Of a DNA stretch of 29,305 nt, positions 26,258 through 29,305 are shown in pieces; within the stretch, counting starts at the first letter, position 1; every line of letters starts with the position of its first letter. The translations under genes were made by a program, and so were the position numbers. This DNA is from Flavobacterium psychrophilum (GTDB taxonomy: Bacteria; Bacteroidota; Bacteroidia; Flavobacteriales; Flavobacteriaceae), in assembly GCA_945866505.1 (NCBI GenBank), contig CAMBHH010000012.1:1-29305 (forward strand), in the 5' to 3' direction. The notes under the pieces are model-generated. The model ran no database searches, had not been told where the DNA came from, and worked only from the letters and a program-made list of their open reading frames with translations.

Positions 26258-27169
26258 TTAAATTTTATTAAAAAATTCATAAATATTATACCTATCAAAT
26301 ATGGCTTTTATTTGAACATCATTCTGTTTAAGTAGATTATTTACACTACCCAATCCTAGATCTTGTTCATTTGGATTTTCTATATATTCTTCCCCTTTAA
26401 TGTTCCTTGTATAAACCTTTTTAGATTGTGTACCATTTAATAAAGCCATAGCCTTAAACCAAACATCATCAGCAAACATACAAATATCAAAAAAAACTTC
26501 TTCGTTAAAAACTTCTTCATTAAAACATTTAGGAGGGTATAATATTCCACCAACTCCAGTAGGAAAATTTAGAGGAGACGCCTCCAAAGAAATACTGTTC
26601 CATTCCCAATTATTATACTCTTCAATATGTTTATCCGAAATAAATTTAATTTTATGACCTCTATTATAGTAAATATAATTTGGATTTACAAAGTACGATG
26701 ACACCAACTTATCTAACATGTCGTAATCATAAAGCACATCATCATCAACAGTTATGATTACATCATCCGGGAACTTTATCAAAGATGGAATCAGCTTTTT
26801 ATATGATTTTATATCCTTACAAAAGTGTATCTCTAACCCTCTCTTCCTCTGGGACAATATGGTCATTGGCAACTGTTCTTCCTTTAATTCCTCGGATAAC
26901 CACAAAACAATTCTATTAGCTTTACGAGATTGCTGCATTATAGATTCTATGGTTAAATAAACATCATGTAATCTTTTTCCATAGGTAGTAAGAGAAACTA
27001 TAATTTCAACATCACAATACTTTTCAGGTATAATTCCAACTTCTTTAGAACTATGACATATATAATTCAATAAATCTACACGGTTATTATATATTATACT
27101 TTTAGAATTCAGTTCTAATTGTTCACTTAAATTAAGAATGTTCTTAATTTTATTTATGATAGCTATCAT
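26258..27169 (-). CDS. GT-A-fold glycosyltransferase of unassigned family
   Basis: Putative transferase, 303 residues. After a divergent N-terminus it reads EIIVSLTTYGKRLHDVYLTI (55-74) and ANRIVLWLSEE (84-94), then VDDDVLYDYDML (141-152), a clear metal-binding D-x-D site. GVGGILYPP (205-213) and ADDVWFKAMALLNG (233-246) follow. The last resembles the acidic catalytic region of fringe- or exostosin-like transferases (GT31/GT64) more than plain GT2. A direct 15-bp duplication (26493-26507 and 26508-26522) gives NEEVFNEEVF at 217-226. The start overlaps the wzx stop by four bases (ATGA at 27166-27169), indicating translational coupling. Some relatives are annotated only as hypothetical glycosyltransferases. 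Family placement is uncertain; the GT-A fold is quite likely. Confidence 0.75.
   Translation of the reverse strand: MIAIINKIKNILNLSEQLELNSKSIIYNNRVDLLNYICHSSKEVGIIPEKYCDVEIIVSLTTYGKRLHDVYLTIESIMQQSRKANRIVLWLSEELKEEQLPMTILSQRKRGLEIHFCKDIKSYKKLIPSLIKFPDDVIITVDDDVLYDYDMLDKLVSSYFVNPNYIYYNRGHKIKFISDKHIEEYNNWEWNSISLEASPLNFPTGVGGILYPPKCFNEEVFNEEVFFDICMFADDVWFKAMALLNGTQSKKVYTRNIKGEEYIENPNEQDLGLGSVNNLLKQNDVQIKAIFDRYNIYEFFNKI
26493..26522 (-). repeat. 15-bp tandem duplication inside the GT-A transferase gene
   Basis: Two adjacent copies of AAAACTTCTTCGTTA / AAAACTTCTTCATTA (one mismatch) on the plus strand, encoding Asn-Glu-Glu-Val-Phe twice. In frame, so the protein is extended by five residues just ahead of the second acidic motif. 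Confidence 0.85.
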
Positions 27170-28608
27170 GAGCGCTTAAAATTTAATTTCATTAAACTAT
27201 ATATGTCATAATGCTTTGTTATTTGTATAATTGGACAATAAATAATTATTACAATTACAAACTTAATGGGCAATGCTATTAAGTTTACAAAGAAAAAATA
27301 ACGATCAAACAAATATAAAATTATAGCTACGACCAAAGAAGCACTAACCGGAACTATTAATAATTTTATCATATTAAATAATGAGGAATTTAATACCAAT
27401 TTATACATTACTAGATAAGAAATAATAATATTAATAGTGATGGTTATATCCCAAGCCCAAGCAACTGCCTCAATACTAGAAAAAAAATAAATTGCAATAA
27501 CAAATCCAGATACGGTTACAATTGTATTAGAAACTCCATTATAGAACAAATATTTCGTAGCGTTAACTGACTGATAAATTGCTCCAGAAGTAGAAAGAAT
27601 CATTTGTATTGACAAGGACAATGCTAAAATTTTAAATACAGGAACAGAAGCAATCCAAGACTTTCCATATACAATTTGTATAATTTCGTTTGCCGAAAAA
27701 TATAAAAAAACACTTAATGGGAAACTTATTGTTCCTAAAAGTTTTACAATCATATTATACTTATCTGCCAGTTTTGATTTATCATCTTGAAAAGATGAAA
27801 AAATAGGTTGCATAACTGGCGTTACAACATGCGTTACATTTTGCAATGGCAACATCATCAAGCGATAGGATTTATCATAAAATCCCAAATCTTGCAGTGA
27901 AAAAAATCTCCCAATAATTAATTTATCTAAATTACGGGAGAAATAATTCATAAATGTAAAAAGAAATTGATACAAGGAAAATGAATAAATTAATTTTAAT
28001 GGTTTTGGATCTAATGAGAAATCAATTTTTCGAGGACAATACTTGTAATTAAATAAAAACATACCAATAGAGGCAAATACTGGAGAAATGACCAATGCGT
28101 ATATACCAGCACCATTAAAAGCAGCAATGATAGATAAGCTTCCACTCACAATCTGAAGCAATAGCGTTCTTTTAGCAATTAATTTAAATTTCTTTTCTCT
28201 TTGAATTACTGCAAGCTGCACCACATTTAATGAAGAAAAGAACAAACTAATAGCCAAAATTCTACAAATTGCAATCAATATTGGATTTCCATAAAACGAA
28301 GCAATTAGTCCTGAAGTACTAAAAAGAATTAAAGCTAGAATACAGCCAATTAAAATTGTAAACGTGAAAATGGAATCTAAATTCTTATCTGTTAATTCTT
28401 TTCGTTGAATAATCGCTGGACCTATGCCTAAACCTGCAAATATTTCGAGAAAACTTATCAAAACAGTTGCAATTGTAACCACCCCAAAATCACTTGGTGA
28501 AATTAACCGAGCTAAAACAGCTGAAATAAAAATTGATATAATAATACCTGAATACTTTTCTATCGCAGACCAAATGACCCCAGAGATCATTTCTTGTTTA
28601 ATTGACAT
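27166..28608 (-). CDS. wzx: Wzx-like polysaccharide flippase (MOP superfamily, WzxC type)
   Basis: Flips the undecaprenyl-linked repeat unit across the inner membrane. The 480 residues are the normal length for this family, with about twelve to fourteen hydrophobic helices. The N-terminus, SGVIWSAIEKYSG (9-21), then VLARLISPSDFGVVTIA (31-47) and GIGPAIIQRKEL (60-71), is the characteristic WzxC/PST start. FSRNLDKLIIGRFFSLQDLGFYDKSYRLM in the middle is the second repeat of the fold, and VTPVMQPIFSS follows. It is the first gene of the assembly block and overlaps the following GT gene by four bases. Upstream, the minus strand has TACTTTG, one base short of the -7 consensus. With Wzy and Wza/Wzc it defines a Wzx/Wzy-dependent pathway. 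Confidence 0.93.
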   Translation of the reverse strand: MSIKQEMISGVIWSAIEKYSGIIISIFISAVLARLISPSDFGVVTIATVLISFLEIFAGLGIGPAIIQRKELTDKNLDSIFTFTILIGCILALILFSTSGLIASFYGNPILIAICRILAISLFFSSLNVVQLAVIQREKKFKLIAKRTLLLQIVSGSLSIIAAFNGAGIYALVISPVFASIGMFLFNYKYCPRKIDFSLDPKPLKLIYSFSLYQFLFTFMNYFSRNLDKLIIGRFFSLQDLGFYDKSYRLMMLPLQNVTHVVTPVMQPIFSSFQDDKSKLADKYNMIVKLLGTISFPLSVFLYFSANEIIQIVYGKSWIASVPVFKILALSLSIQMILSTSGAIYQSVNATKYLFYNGVSNTIVTVSGFVIAIYFFSSIEAVAWAWDITITINIIISYLVMYKLVLNSSLFNMIKLLIVPVSASLVVAIILYLFDRYFFFVNLIALPIKFVIVIIIYCPIIQITKHYDIYSLMKLNFKRS

Positions 28609-28739
28609 TTATATGCTGTTTATTTTGTGTAATGTGAAATTATAATAGATTAAACTTACAAAGTAGAATTTTAACTTATAAATATCTGAAATCTTAATGA
28701 ACAGTGTGTTTTTTTATTTACTGTAAAATATAACTAAGC

Positions 28740-28909
28740 TTACAGCTGCTTTTTTCTTTTTCTAGCTCCTTTTTGTTGAACAGTCAAGAATTCCTTGACT
28801 GTTAAAAATTTATCAAGTTCGCTTTCTTTAAAACAAAATTAATATGTACACCAATATTTTGCTTTGTTAATTGAAACAAATCTACCATTTGCAACTGTGT
28901 CAGCTTAAA
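28740..28909 (-). pseudogene. Remnant of a RhuM-family gene
   Basis: On the minus strand one frame (28909-28828) reads LTQLQMVDLFQLTKQN followed by IGVHI. After a frameshift near 28823-28830 the next frame reads ELDKFLTVKEFLTVQQKGAR and stops at TAA 28740-28742. From memory, RhuM-family proteins read LTQxQMAELFxTTKQNISLHI, then a Glu-Leu segment and KxFLxVQxEGxR in the same order and spacing, so the match is good. Only about 55 of some 330 codons remain, with no start. RhuM genes are usually found in genomic islands with defence or toxin genes. The perfect inverted repeat 28779-28803 falls inside the LTVKEFLTV codons and is therefore probably incidental. Confidence 0.65.
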
Positions 28910-28911
28910 CA

Positions 28912-28935
28912 GTCACCCTCAGCGCAGCCGAACGG
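28912..28935. repeat. Short dispersed intergenic repeat, diverged copy
   Basis: Plus strand GTCACCCTCAGCGCAGCCGA then ACGG. The complement is close to TTCGACTGCGCTCAGGGTGAC, which I recall as a frequent intergenic repeat in Flavobacteria and other phyla; two differences. It lies exactly between the RhuM-like and PIN-like fragments and shares its layout with 15629-15650. Confidence 0.5.
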
Positions 28936-28943
28936 CAAAACCA

Positions 28944-29091
28944 TTAACTTTTTCCTAAAGCCTGTTGTACTTTGCCAAATAATGTTGAAGGATTAATATT
29001 CAACTTTGAGAAAGCAAACCTTTTTTTTTCCTAATTCTTTGTTTAATGGCGGTCAGATACTTAAAATCGCATCCTCAAAGTCAAGAGACTT
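28944..29091 (-). pseudogene. Remnant of a PIN-domain (VapC-like) toxin gene
   Basis: Three minus-strand pieces in different frames line up like the C-terminal half of a PIN toxin. They are SLDFEDAILSI (to TGA 29053-29055), YLTAIKQRIRKKK (29059-29021), and RFAFSKLNINPSTLF with the tail GKVQQALGKS ending at TAA 28944-28946. In PIN toxins the order is DFEDA-x-Q-Y-x-x-A, then a Thr-Arg-Asn-x-x-Asp-Phe strand, a short hydrophobic strand and a Pro-x-x-hydrophobic end. The Thr-Arg-Asn strand is lost or altered here. One frame change falls in a run of nine A (29021-29029), another near 29055-29062. No upstream part and no antitoxin are visible. Confidence 0.45.
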
Positions 29092-29097
29092 TGAGGA
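29072..29097. other. Perfect 11-bp inverted repeat downstream of gmd
   Basis: TCCTCAAAGTC, a 4-base loop (AAGA), then GACTTTGAGGA, 47 bp past the gmd stop. On the minus strand it is followed by TGCGATTTT, a poor T-run. It may terminate gmd transcription, or it may be an accident of the decayed PIN-like sequence it overlaps. Confidence 0.45.
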
Positions 29098-29143
29098 GCA
29101 GGGAAGACAACTTTTACCCCTTCAATCCAAAAAACCAGTACCA

Positions 29144-29305
29144 CTATCCTCTCTTCAAAATTTCCAAATCACTTGCTACCATTTCTTTTACCAATCCGGC
29201 TAGGTCATATTGGGGTTTCCAACCCAATTTTTTTGATTTACTTGGATCACCAATCAACAAATCTACCTCTGTAGGGCGATAATATTGTGGGTCTACTCTT
29301 ACCAC
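29144..29305 (-). CDS. gmd: GDP-mannose 4,6-dehydratase, C-terminal end only
   Basis: The last 53 codons of gmd enter from the right edge and stop at TAG 29144-29146. The translation includes VDPQYYRPTEVDLLIGDPSK, then KLGWKPQYDLAGLVKEMV and SDLE. This is the strongly conserved C-terminus of Gmd, including the nucleotide-contacting Arg-Pro-x-Glu-Val and the LGW-x-P segment. Gmd converts GDP-mannose to GDP-4-keto-6-deoxymannose, precursor of GDP-fucose, GDP-rhamnose, GDP-perosamine or colitose. The partner enzyme (for example fcl) is not visible and may be upstream, outside the window. Same strand as the polysaccharide genes, but separated from wzx by 535 bp. Confidence 0.93.
   Translation of the reverse strand: MVRVDPQYYRPTEVDLLIGDPSKSKKLGWKPQYDLAGLVKEMVASDLEILKRG

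Larger units (their letters stand above)
28609..29143. other. Spacer between gmd and wzx with several decayed fragments
   Basis: 535 bp with no intact gene. It contains the RhuM-like remnant (28740-28909), a short copy of the flavobacterial intergenic repeat (28912-28935), and the PIN-toxin-like remnant (28944-29091). Two inverted repeats are also present: 28779-28788 with 28794-28803, and 29072-29082 with 29087-29097. The 130 bp next to wzx show nothing else. Confidence 0.6.

Noticed and set aside
28779..28803. 10-bp inverted repeat AACAGTCAAG/CTTGACTGTT as an operator or terminator
   Set aside because: It lies in the codons of the RhuM-like fragment (LTVKEFLTV) and has no T-run on either strand, so it is probably incidental.
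29006..29282. Two plus-strand frames of 65 and 78 codons at the right edge
   Set aside because: They are antisense to the gmd C-terminus and the PIN-like remnant and have no protein-like features.

Overview
The window is an exopolysaccharide/capsule biosynthesis locus from an AT-rich member of the Bacteroidota, most likely Flavobacterium or a close relative. The evidence is the very low GC content, TAnnTTTG-type promoter elements, the absence of clear Shine-Dalgarno sites, the Bacteroidota-style short Wza lipoproteins, and Wzc kinases with Gly-Tyr tails. Every intact gene is on the minus strand, so transcription runs from the right edge to the left. No rRNA, tRNA, CRISPR array or intact insertion sequence was seen.

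In order of transcription (right to left): the last 53 codons of gmd (GDP-mannose 4,6-dehydratase) enter from the right edge. Next is a gap holding decayed RhuM-like and PIN-toxin-like fragments (28740-29091). The polysaccharide assembly block (28608-16650) follows: Wzx flippase, a GT-A-fold transferase, a Wzy-like polymerase, a GT4, a WbsX (GH99-like) protein, another GT4, a GT2, a third GT4, an NAD-dependent epimerase and a WecG/TagA/CpsF (GT26) enzyme. A 1.26-kb gap carries a dispersed palindromic repeat and a broken VanZ-like gene. Then come a large WcaJ/WbaP-type initiating transferase (15384-13960) and a first Wza-Wzc export pair (13420-10145) that ends in a clear terminator. After it lie a small monotopic phosphoglycosyl transferase, the housekeeping gene recR, and a second Wza-Wzc pair (7924-4665). 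The window ends with a nucleotide-sugar block: WbpP-type epimerase, UDP-glucose dehydrogenase, WbpO/TviB-type dehydrogenase and a partial rfbB leaving at the left edge.

Together the genes describe a Wzx/Wzy-dependent pathway. Nucleotide sugars (UDP-GalNAc/UDP-GalNAcA, UDP-GlcA, and dTDP- and GDP-4-keto-6-deoxysugars) are made. One of two initiating transferases loads undecaprenyl phosphate, six or seven transferases extend the unit, Wzx flips it, Wzy polymerises it, and one of two Wza/Wzc systems controls length and exports the polymer. An acidic polymer is expected.

The most notable points are the doubled export and initiation machinery with no tyrosine phosphatase in view, hypervariable-looking Gly-Tyr kinase tails, an eight-copy heptanucleotide microsatellite at the wbsX stop codon, terminator-like hairpins that include stop codons, and several gene remnants in the spacers that an ordinary gene caller would miss.
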